Both the position numbers and the translations under genes were made by a program. Source: Macrosoma leucophasiata (taxonomy: Eukaryota; Arthropoda; Insecta; Lepidoptera; Hedylidae). From it: DNA of 64,000 nucleotides. The stretch spans positions 17,160,501 through 17,224,500 of the forward strand of contig JAWQUS010000010.1 of assembly GCA_036365455.1 (NCBI GenBank). Reading direction: 5' to 3'. Each line of letters begins with the position of its first letter. The stretch's first letter is position 1. Under the pieces are notes generated by a model that was given only the letters and a program-made list of their open reading frames with translations, did not search any database and had not been told where the DNA came from. Below are positions 30,131-40,185 of the stretch, one piece after another.

Positions 30131-30282
30131 TAACCCCCTTATTCATAAGAGTATTTTAGTTAAAGTGTTGCTAATCTCTCTTCTATCTCTTTCTTTCTTA
30201 CGCAATTGACAACACGACTGACAAAGACAAAGCATTCTATAGCTAAAACGTATCTAATGTACGTTTATGAATAAGGGGGTTA
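30131..30282. mobile_element. 152-bp MITE with perfect 18-bp ends
   Basis: TAACCCCCTTATTCATAA at 30131-30148 is the exact reverse complement of 30265-30282. The interior is pyrimidine-rich (TCTCTCTTCTATCTCTTTCT). No coding capacity, so it would depend on a transposase elsewhere. Confidence 0.88.
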
Positions 30283-30599
30283 GTTTTCAAGAAAACAGCA
30301 AAAATATTACGAGCACCTGTTTGTTTGACAACAGATGTACCACAAATCGGGCGCATACAATGGCGACGACGGTCACGCGAAGGCTTAAGTATGACTTCAC
30401 ATCAAATCATTTTCAAAATTGATACTCTGCATACATCTTGTGTCTCTTTTTACATAGGGAGCTACTGGTTAGTTAGAAAGAGTCAAAACTGTTTATGTCA
30501 GACATGTGTCGATTTTACCCATTATTGTTTATCTACTGTTTCTATAGTAGAATGCGCCTTCTCCATCTATCTAATACCTTTAAACGAGCAATTCTTGTA

Positions 30600-30825
30600 T
30601 ATATGTATATACAGAATCAAGATCTCGGAAACGGCTAAAACAATTTTCTTGAAACTTACAGATTAGGGGTTTTTCGGGTCAAGAAATCGATTTATTTAGG
30701 TTCCAGGTCCAAGAAAAGCTCGGTTCCAAGTTAATAATAAATTTTCTTCATAACCGACGACTAACGCCATCTATTGATGAATAGAAGAAACGTTAGTCTA
30801 GGGAGCGAAGCTCGGTCAACCAGGT
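30600..30825 (+). repeat. LINE 3'-tail-like repeat
   Basis: AGATCTCGGAAACGGCTAAA, AACGCCATCTATTGATGAAT, and the end GGGAGCGAAGCTCGGTCAAC have the wording of a lepidopteran repeat whose tail reads GAGCGAAGCTCGGTC. Confidence 0.5.
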
Positions 30826-31765
30826 ACTGTATATATTAATTCTATGTACTGTACATCCACTGGGAAAACCACGTCACAACTCCTTTTATCAAATTAAAGT
30901 TTCATTTATTTCTGTAGTTATCTTGCAAGTTTAGATTCTAGACGTTATTATAAGACAGTTTATACTTTAGAAAATAAGCACCATTTTTTATAATATAAAA
31001 ATTGTATAAAAAATATGCAATTACGGCACATCCCCGGTGTAATCGTTAAGTATGTGTATGTACAGGCGATTATTTCGTAACTATTACAGATGATATCACA
31101 AAATTTTAAACTGATATCGATAGTGGTTACATTAACTAATGAGTAAAATGACAATAATAACTTATTTTAAAAAACGACAGATATCCAAAAAAAAAATACA
31201 TTTAACACTCCCATACATTTAAAGAGAGAGTAGAAAGGTTTTAGTTGCCTTTTTCTAAGTGGCCTAAGTGTACCTACTCATTTTATAATTATGTATGATA
31301 TGATATTGATGAATTTCACGTGTAGATTAATTTATCTTACCACTTCAAAATAATAATAAACCTTGTTTTCAATATCGTATTGGTTTGAACTGGCTGAAAA
31401 GCAACATACTAAATAAAAACAAGAAGAAAGGTAATCTTTGTCATTCGTTCTAAATTCAAATTCTTTATCGCGAGTAAAATATAGCTCGTCATTGTATTGC
31501 ACGACTAGGAGAGGACGTCACTTCTTCGAACATCGGCTTTGAATACAAAATGTTTGTACTTACTATGAAATAAAATGTATGGGAGTATTAAATGTACATT
31601 TTTGGATATATTATTATCTCGTCGTATCTTTTCTCCGTTTGATGTAATTATAATTTATTTTAGGTTCAACAAAAAATATGGTCATCCTACGACAAGGACG
31701 GAACTAACCCTACGACAAGGACGGAACTACGATTAAGTATCTATTCTCTGTTGAGACTATAGACA
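30826..31765. other. Intergenic, no gene seen
   Basis: AT-rich. Near 31700 the phrase CTACGACAAGGACGGAACTA is present twice in tandem, about 22 bp apart. Confidence 0.35.
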
Positions 31766-32744
31766 CAGTACAAATATGAACAGTATGGAAACTACGTTTT
31801 TTTTTTGTCTGAAGGTTGACAGACAAGCAAACGGGCAACCTCATGGAAAGTGGTCACCGTCGCCTATGAACATTTGCAACACCAGGGGAGTTGCCAACGC
31901 GCTGCCAACCCTGAAGCACTCTTTTGGCGCCATTTTTGAAGAACCCCATATTGTAGCACCTAGGGAACACCTCAGAGGGAAGTTCGTTCCATAATTTACA
32001 CGTTCTGGGCAGGAACGAACGCGAAAACCGCACCGTTGAGCACTGCCAGGTGTCCAGTCGGTGTGGGTGGAACTTCTCTCTTCGGCGGGTAGTACGGTGT
32101 AGGAAAAGAGACGGTGGCACCATGTCAAACAGTTCAGCAGAGCACTCACCATTGTAGAGACGGTACAACACGCACAGACTCCCAATGTCTCTGCGCAGGC
32201 TCAGATGTTCGAGCCTGTCAGTAAGTCCTGGATCGTTAACAATACGAACGGCGCGTTTTTGTAGGGAGTCAAGAGGACCAAGCTGGTATTTGGGGGCTCC
32301 CACCCACAAATGAGAGCAGTATTCAAGATGGGGCCGCACTTGGGCCTTATAAAGCTGTAGTAGCTGCCCCGATGTGAAATACCGCCTCGCTTTGTTAAGA
32401 ACCCCCAACATTGTGGATGCCAACTTGGTCTTACACTCAATGTGACTCCCGAATTGCACTTCGTTCGATATTTCAACGCCCAGGATATCGATACACAGGA
32501 TACTCTTATCAACAGCGCTACAATGAATGGGGTTTTTTTTTAGCGGTGACGTACAAAACGTTCTAAATGGCACACTAACACAAACATGCGCATCGACGCT
32601 CAATGTAGCGAGTAAGTGACTCAGTACTGCAGCACCGCGAGAACCGGTTAGAGGCCTCGTCGGTGCGCATGTTTGTGTGAGTATGACGTTTCAAGGTTTT
32701 GTACGTAGTTTCCACACTGTTCATATTTGCATTGTGCCATAGAT
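31766..32744. mobile_element. TIR element carrying an inserted LINE
   Basis: The left end CACAGTACAAATATGAACAG continues TATGGAAACTACGT; the inverted right end CACAATGCAAATATGAACAG continues TGTGGAAACTACGTACAAAA. Inside the right half, ACAAACATGCGCATCGA and its inverse TCGGTGCGCATGTTTGT form a second layer of inverted repeat around the centre. A LINE fragment fills 31798-32540. A relative of this element bounds 46306-49468. Confidence 0.7.
31798..32540 (-). pseudogene. Jockey-like LINE, reverse transcriptase C-terminus
   Basis: A minus-strand frame (within 32603-31854) contains ILGVEISNEVQFGSHIE, KLASTMLGVLNKARRYF, LYKAQVRPHLEYCSHLWVGA, LDSLQKRAVRIV, SLRRDIGSLCVLYRLYNG and LWNELPSEVFP. These are the post-catalytic thumb and C-terminal region of insect Jockey/CR1-type reverse transcriptases. 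The catalytic core is absent, so it is a typical 5'-truncated copy. The first ~25 codons of the open frame derive from the surrounding TIR element, not from the LINE. Confidence 0.8.
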
Positions 32745-32765
32745 TTATAATTAATAAATCTATGG
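32737..32765. repeat. Perfect 12-bp hairpin motif
   Basis: CCATAGATTTAT and ATAAATCTATGG flank AATTA. It follows immediately on the right end of the TIR element. Similar hairpins are at 16654-16683 and 33661-33693. Confidence 0.7.
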
Positions 32766-33275
32766 TTGAGACCAAATGGTCAGCCTTTCATATTCTCTTT
32801 GAGCCTTTCAGTTGTACCCAAGAAGCTTGTAGGTAAAAATGGAGTCAACACCCAAACAAAAGTTTGAGTCAAATACCTACATAGCTCTATCCTCCTCTTG
32901 GGGGGCCGACCTCTCTTTTTAGTGTGATCTGTGGTATTGCTATCTTTTTATTTATATCTCCTACGAAACTTTGTGAAAGAAACACCATAGTTACAGTATT
33001 ACATGATAAACATTACTGCATAATTTATTTACAACTTATTAAATGTATTCAATAAACTGTTTTAAAAATTATTAATAATATATCTCACATTGACTATTTT
33101 GAGTTAGTGTTTCAGTTGAAATTATACACCGACTTCTGTGGACTGTACGGAAAAACATAGCACGGCAACATTGAATCTGCTTATCAGTAATGTCAAAACC
33201 AGATCGGTCTAATATGGCGGATGTTTTCTATTTAGTTTTTATGTTTTCGATTGTAATTCGTTAAAGTTAGTAGCA

Positions 33276-33389
33276 ATGGTAAATAATTGCATAGTCGGAG
33301 GTTGTGCTAGCTTATGGCATCCAGGAAGTGACCAAAGATTTCACGGGAACAAGTGTTTGAATCGTAATTTTTGTGTCGAATCACTGTAG
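33276..33389 (+). pseudogene. THAP-type zinc finger start, 37-codon remnant
   Basis: The frame starts MVNNCIVGGC and includes a downstream RFHG. THAP DNA-binding domains begin with a short lead, a C-X2-4-C pair and then a conserved F-H some 15-20 residues later; here C-X4-C and RFH are spaced as expected. The frame ends at TAG 13 residues on, with no clear splice donor. It could be a first exon, since ATGGCGGATG near 33213 and the context look promoter-like, or the remnant of a THAP-containing transposon. Only the beginning of the domain is present. Confidence 0.4.
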
Positions 33390-34105
33390 ACATATTCTTG
33401 ATGTGATTTATGCAATTTAAAATAACTTTGTTTTTATCATATCGTTATCAGTAGTGTTGAAGTAGAGTGACAATAAAACTTAATTAATTGAGAATGTTTT
33501 ATAGAATCGACTTTTTTTTAAATACGAACTAACATTTATTATTTTCAATCAAACTAAATAAATTATGCCCGGGTAGGTATATAGTTTTTAAGGGTATATA
33601 CCTAATTTTCTCGTTGCTTGAGAGGCTAACCCGAGCGTGAAGTTACAAGTTGTATTTCATCCATAGATTTAAGTAGATAATAAATCTAAGATTTCATCCA
33701 CGAAATTTCAGAACAATAACTTTATGTAGTATGTATTAATAAGTCAATAATGCAAGACGTTTGCGGAAAAAAAAATTTAACAAAAGCAAATGATTATGTT
33801 ATACTTTAATGTATACATTATAATCTAAAATTTCATTGTAAATCACTATATACTTTGTTAATTAAATGATGATAATGGCTGTAAGTTCATTTTATTTTAT
33901 CCCTATTTTCCTTAAGTTAATTTAAAATCATAGACTCGTAGCTGTCTGTGGAATTCATTTCGCTATGGATTTCTGCAAGAATAATCAACTATAAAATAGA
34001 AATGTTTAGTTGACAATTTGTATCATCGCCATACCGTTATAGTATCTACACATAGTATGATACCATGGAATATTTCAAATTTAATGTTCAATTATTTCAA
34101 GTTTA
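33390..34105. other. Intergenic, AT-rich
   Basis: Contains the hairpin motif CCATAGATTTAAGTAGATAA at 33661-33693 and otherwise nothing recognised. Confidence 0.35.
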
Positions 34106-34300
34106 ATGTACGGCTCTGTAATTTCCGGCACAGACCATAACACCTTAACCGGCACCGACATAACACCTTAGGCCTCAGGGGTGGTAACGCATCTGCACTT
34201 CGACCTTGGTCTTTGTGTGGGTGTCTATAGGCTGCAGTCATCACTTAACATCAATGTGAACTGCATGCGTGCTTGTCACTTCCATGACATAAAAAAATAT
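34106..34300 (+). repeat. Family 3 repeat, 3' two thirds
   Basis: TGTACGGCTCTGTAATTTCC, a duplicated GGCACAGACCATAACACCTT, GGTAACGCATCTGCACTTC, then TAGGCTGCAGTCATCACTTA and an A-rich end. Confidence 0.75.
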
Positions 34301-34649
34301 TGCGATTTACCACAATTCTTTGTTAAACACTCTTAAATTCAGAATTTTTACTTCATTCAAATTCTAATGACATTTCGTCTTATAGTTTGGGATTCATTGA
34401 TAAATGCTTCATTATTTCAAACTTTTCCTATGCTCGGTTTCAATAAATTACCAACGTAGGTAGGCTTACATAGCTTACTATCCGTTATCATTTGACATTT
34501 CATCCATAAATTAACTCTCACAATCAACCGTTCCTAAATGTTGGTAAGTTATGGAAACCCGGCCTTAGTAATGACATCTTACTAGAAAGAAGAAGGTTTT
34601 AACGGACTGTTATAATGGGGATGTTCGTATCGACTGAGATCTTCGAAAT

Positions 34650-34798
34650 CCTTAACTACCACAGAGGCAGATCATCTTAAACCTCAGGTGTGGCAACGCA
34701 TCTGCACATTTACCACTGGTTTTTGTGTAGGTGTCTATAGGCTACAGTCGTCACTAAACATCCGTGCTGTGTGGTGTCACCTTCGTTATATAAAAAAA
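34650..34798 (+). repeat. Family 3 repeat, diverged
   Basis: ACCACAGAGGCAGATCATCT, GTGGCAACGCATCTGCACAT and GTGTCTATAGGCTACAGTCG, ending in TATAAAAAAAAT. Confidence 0.6.
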
Positions 34799-37700
34799 AT
34801 ATATGTGTAGTTATGTTTTATGTGTCAAAATTGTGGGATTTTTATCATAAAGCAATCGATAGCATGCACGGGTGTAGGAAAGAGATATAATGCAATGTAA
34901 AGTGTTTTTTCGTGCTCCTCCGAGACTTCATATGAAGGTCCTACTCCCCATTAGTTCACTGGACATCCCATCAACTTCCATCTCACCATCGTCATCCTCC
35001 ATAAATATAATATATTCATTCACTATGTTAGAGATTTATGTAATGAGCAGTTGTAATTATAATATGATCAATGGCGTTATAGTCTTTAGCTGTTTCTTTG
35101 CCAAACGAAAAGAAAAATAAAACATTTTTATATCTTAAAAAAAAATCACAGTAATGTTCCAGGAAATTTGTAACTTTATGGACACCAACTTAGAAAGAGA
35201 CGGCCTGCCCCCGGAGAGAGAGATAGGTATATTTAGGTTTGCTTCAAATAGGTCTATAAAGTTTAAAGTGTGGTCTCCATTTTTAACTTCAAGGTTCTTG
35301 GTTGTACCACGTTTTTTTGCACAGACTTGTGAAATGTACTGTAATTTGCTATCTGTCAAAAGTATTTTGTATATTTCTTTTATCTGTGCAGCTAGTTAAA
35401 CAAAAGTGTAAATTTTAATGATGAGCGTGCCATTAGTTTTGTTTATTTCATGAAATACGGAAACTTTATATAAATATCGGAAAAGTTATCGGTTGTGTAA
35501 TGCTGTGGAAAGTGTAAATAGCAGTTCGAATTGAGAGTGAACTTCTAACCTGTTTATGCATCAAGGCTTTGCGGAAACCTGTCGTCTCCGAGGAATTTGG
35601 AGTCTCACCGAAAGGTAACGTCCAAGTTAGATCTGAGCTATTTATTACTTTAAATTAAACTTAATGTAATAATAGTGAGTGTGTACACTCACTATTTTCT
35701 TGCCTGTTTGCAAGCAACGGGTATAAATAGGAACCAACCGTGAAACTAAATAAACAAAAGGATACAAACTAATAATCTTGTTGTCATTTACTTAATTCTC
35801 ATATGCATAGAAGGATGTCTTAATTAATTTATTGGTTAAATCAACGAGTTAATAAACATTATGAACAATAATTTAACAACTGTTTAACTATTTCTTTTGT
35901 AGGTTCTTATACTTAATATGCCATGGTAGTCTGGGTACACCAGTATAAAGTATGTTTCTGCGTCTGCCTGACCCTGTTTTAAAATACAGGCTCTGAATTA
36001 GAAAAAAATGTTATGTGTGTATTTGGAATCTACACAAATTTTAGTATAGTCTATAAAACAAATTTCCACTAGATACAACAGTTTTTTCAAGAGAATCTCT
36101 AGGTTTATCTGTTAGCGGTTAGATATGTTTTACTTTTAAAATTATGTACTATGAACTATTGGTCTTTTCTGATTTCTTAAGGTATGTCTTATCTCTCCTT
36201 TTTGATCCATTTTTACTAGTTCACACAATCCTATCCTTTTCCAAATTAAAGAAGCTATTAAGACAGCCACAGAGGGTGGCTTTTCAGTCCTTGCCTGGAC
36301 CCTCAGGTGTGCTGGGGAATTAAATTATTTAACATGCAGATTGGGTGGGCTTCGATGCTGTATTCTCTGGTGACCTCATTCTATACATTTGTTTTCCACG
36401 TTACTTCATCAACCAAAACAGTTCCTCCATGATGCATGTGGCATTGATCTGCTGCTTCTGGAGCAGGAAATCAATGCAAATATACAAACAACAATTCTTT
36501 TCCTACCCTGGTTTTTCAAATTTTTGTTTTCCAAACAAAAGTTCCATTGATTCTGTACCGTCTTCGACTTGGTCATTGTTGTACACCAGTTTTCCTTTGA
36601 TCAGGTATTCCTCTTTATGAGAATGTGGGTTAAACAAACTACAACCTTTTTTCATGCCCTCCATACCATTAATCACAATTACTCTCTTCCTTACAAAATT
36701 TAATCCCTTTTCCTATCAATATCCCATCTCTTCTATCTCAACAACTTTGAAGTCCTTCCAATCCTTGTAAATGTAACAACATTAAATTGTAAATTATTTT
36801 GTTCCGTGTTATGCTGTATTACTTACTTTGTTATTTGTCTAATGCATGTTGTCCAATCCTTTAGTAAATATTTATTTCAGATTTCTTGTTTGATTTGTTC
36901 AGTTGGTTTTTAATTTATGTAAATAGATTATCATAATTTATTAAATTACCCAAACGTATTGCTGGTAAAAATGTCTCCGACAATTGCCAAAAGGGAAAAA
37001 CAAAACTTCTTATCATAATAGCCCTAGTCATTCGGATATCCTGCTAGATTCAAGTGTTTGAACAGACACAGATTTTAAACTATTAATGACATCAGGTCAA
37101 AAAATTATTTGCTGCTAAAGAGTTCAACCAACAATTTTTATTTTGTGTTTTTGTTGGTTTTCTACTTACAAAAGACAAAGACAGACGTATAATTTAATAT
37201 AAACGAATCACATTGTTAATATTAACATACAAGTTAGCTTATAATCTAATATTATTAACATATGTTACATATACACACAGATATTCTGTAAAGGTACCCA
37301 CAGAAGGAGAATTAACCAACATGAGCAGAGATTTCATGTTGGTAGGACGAAGGATTTTATGTGGAAAAGGAAGAATGTAAGTAACATTGAGATTACATTT
37401 AGACGGCAATTACAAAATATGTGAGCCTTCATCTAAACAGCATTGAGAAAAGGAAGTATCCCTATGCCGTAACTTGTGTAAGAAGTAGGAAGACAGGTGT
37501 ACAAACGTGACCTTAAGCATAAGTGACACAACACTAAGCAGGATCTTTGATCTTAATTTGCCAATCCAAGATTTTATAGGTATACTTACTGGGTTGTATG
37601 CTATTTTAAAAAAATAGTGTTTTGCTGAAAAAAAAATAGTGAGTTTCTGAAAAATATTGGAACTGGAGAAATAACCATTTGTCCTGAAACCTTTTATCCT

Positions 37701-38984
37701 AACCTTTTGTCATAACGGGTATATTATCGTATCTAGGTAATCATACTAATATTATAGATCAGACACATTTTTTCAAATTGGTACTTTCCTGTGGAGCAGC
37801 TTTGAGCCTGGAGACCACTCACTAATCAGAACGTGTGCGATCTACACTCCTTTTGATCGACCTAAAAAGAGACGTCCAAGGCACGTCCTAAAAGACCTGA
37901 ACGACGAGACCACGTTGGCCATCGCCGCAATGAATACACACTCACAACTCTTTACAAACATCCGATAAACGCGTCGCCGCGTTCAGCGCCGCGCCGGTCC
38001 TGATTGTCCTGACCCTAGCACGACCCGCATGGCCGTTTCCGGTTATTACCAACCCATGACCAGACCGAATGTCGCGCCGCTCTTAATCGCATATGTCATA
38101 GGTATGTGTCTGTCCGCAACGCCCTAAGCCGAGGTTCGGAACCACAGGGGTCTCCCCTGTAGGTCGAGCTAACTTTATTTAGGCTGAAAACGCCCTCTGC
38201 ATTCGCTGATTGCCCGGTGAAGTAAACTAGTGCCGTATCCAGACGTGCCGCCTGCATGAGTCCATTTTAAAATAAAGCCTCGAGTCCATCTACCGCTGTC
38301 AATCCGGAATGCCATCGTCTTGTATTTATAAATAAGTTCCGTTGCTGAAATCCGCCTTACTAGGTCAGTTTATCACAGACAATATGTAATCCAAGACATT
38401 TGAAAATCGCCTTTGTGAATGATTTGATTAATTATGGAGAATAAAAGGATAAGTTGCTACGTGACTTTGTCCCGAAAATTGCTGCGGAAGAAGAGTGTGG
38501 AATTTCAAAATGTTGTTCTTTAGGTCAATTTAACGTTGAATACTTAACCGTTTTACAATCAAAATGTCCATGTTGATTCACACAATATGTAAAAAAAATT
38601 AAATGAAATATCTAGGTAGGTATATTCTTTACAAATATATAGGTATTTATGGTCAATAATTTAGAGGTATTCATGTTTCGTAGAGAAACGTATACGTTAC
38701 TTAGGTGTTGAAAACTTTTGTATTGTAGGTAGGTATAAAAACTACAGTTAGTTGAAGATCGGTGTTTATCGATATAATACGTAGAGAGAAAGAAAGTAAG
38801 ATGATATTTAGGTATATTTTGGATATATCTTTACAGCTGATGCTATCAAAACATCATTAGAAATCAAAAATTACAAAAAGTGCTTAACTACCTATTACTT
38901 ATTTAAAGTAAGAAAGTACTTAAAAGTAAAACAGATATTACTTAAATAGCAATTGATTTTTATAATCTGTATAAAAATCAATTG
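34799..38984. other. Gene-poor stretch
   Basis: No gene is supported. A hairpin AATAGTGAGTG/CACTCACTATT (11-bp arms, loop TGTA) lies at 35671-35696, followed by CTTGCCTGTTTGCAAGC. Positions 37780-38350 are clearly GC-richer than the surroundings, with CGCGTCGCCGCGTTCAGCG and AGACGTGCCGCCTGCATGAG, yet have no long frame or repeat signature. They could be conserved regulatory DNA. Around 36240-36620 the minus strand holds broken short frames that may be an old transposon; I cannot name it. Confidence 0.35.
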
Positions 38985-40028
38985 CTGTTCGTTAGTCTCG
39001 CTAAAACTCGAGAACGGCGGGTCCGATTTAGCTAATTTTAGTTACGAATGATTTCTGGAAGTCCAGGGAAAGTTTAAAAGGTAAGAAAATTTGAAGAAAT
39101 TGAAGGGTAAAAGTAGAAACCACAATTTCATTTTCCCATACAAATAGTCCGTACCTATATTATTAGGTTGGGGAAAAAGTTTCTTCGCATTTTTTAAGAT
39201 AATTCAAAACATTTTTTAATATAGTTTATTTAAATTTAACTAAAGTATGTATGTACCATTTTGTTCGATAACCTTTTGCCATCTTGTAGGTAGGGACATG
39301 ATCCCATTGCTACAAAACTTTTGGGACTTCTCATCAAAATACCGCGACAAGTGGATTTGGCAGTCCTCTCGTGATGTTAACCTAACATTGCATAAATAAT
39401 TCTGTAGAGACCGAAACAGGTGGAAATCTGAAGGTGCAAGGTCAGGACTATACGGCGGATGCGTTAACACCTCCCAGCCAAACTCTCTTAATTTTTGCTG
39501 AGTGGCTATAGATATGTGAGGTCTAGCGTTATCATGATGAAACACCTCACCCCTTCAAAAATGGCATCCATTTTATCCGTAATAGGGCGACCAGAGCGAG
39601 GTGCATCTTTGACATCAAAATTTCGGGATTGAAAACGCTTAAACCAAATTTGTGCTACTCTCACAGACACTGCACTAGGTCCATAAACATCGCAAATTTT
39701 TTTCGCTGCTTGCGTTGCATTTTTACCTTTTTTGTAGTAAAATTTTAAAATGTATCGAATTTCTTCATTAGATTCACTCATCTTGACAGTACGTAATACA
39801 AATGAAAATCACACATTTGCCTAATTTGAATTTGGAATTATGTTCTTTAAAATTTTAACTTTCAATGATACCAAAACCAGCCAGATACAAATACTATAGC
39901 CAAAGAGATTTTATTACAAGTTCATACATACTATAATGCGAAAAGACTTTTTCCCCCACCTATTATATCAAACCTTTGACATATTATTTCATTCTGAGGC
40001 AATACGAAGTTCGCAGGGTCAGCTAGTA
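38985..40028 (+). repeat. Lepidopteran repeat hosting a mariner
   Basis: The left part has CTGTTCGTTAGTCTCGCTAA, CTCGAGAACGGCGGGTCC and GGAAGTCCAGGGAAAG; the right part, after the mariner, has CAAACCTTTGACATATTATT and GAAGTTCGCAGGGTCAGCTA. The uninterrupted counterpart at 63255-63480 shows both halves adjacent, which proves the mariner is a later insertion. Confidence 0.75.
39163..39963 (-). pseudogene. mariner transposon, internally deleted
   Basis: The ends TTAGGTTGGGGAAAAAGTTT and, inverted, a version of GGGGGAAAAAGTCTTTTCGC are mariner terminal repeats; TA flanks both. On the minus strand the transposase N-terminus starts MSESNEEIRYILKFYYKKGK and runs through the helix-turn-helix AQIWFKRFQSRNFDVKD to TDKMDAIFEGV. 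It then jumps to FHHDNARPHISIATQQKL and SPDLAPSDFHLFRSLQNYL. The middle, including the first catalytic Asp (TGDEKW), is deleted. The last two Asp of the D,D34D triad (HHDNARPH, SPDLAPSD) survive. It cannot encode an active enzyme. Confidence 0.88.
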
Positions 40029-40114
40029 GTAAATAAATTAAGATTGGAATAAAAAACCTACTGTAAAACATATTTTACATATGTAGATGAAGAGAAAGAA
40101 AATGTTATTCGGCA

Positions 40115-40185
40115 GAATCAAAGTTATTCACTATGCTGAGTTCGAAGTGCGGTCACTTCTAAGAATATCTCAGCTACCAAACAAA
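40115..40185 (+). repeat. Dispersed repeat fragment
   Basis: Pairs with 18295-18385 through ATTCACTATGCTGAGTTC and CTACCAAACAAACTCAG. Confidence 0.4.

Noticed and set aside
35135..35399. Overlapping 74- and 81-codon frames on both strands
   Set aside because: Mutual antisense open frames with no motifs; chance is the simplest explanation.
36345..36620. 91-codon frame on + and broken frames on -
   Set aside because: Neither strand gives a domain. The minus strand looks like an old transposon but could not be identified.
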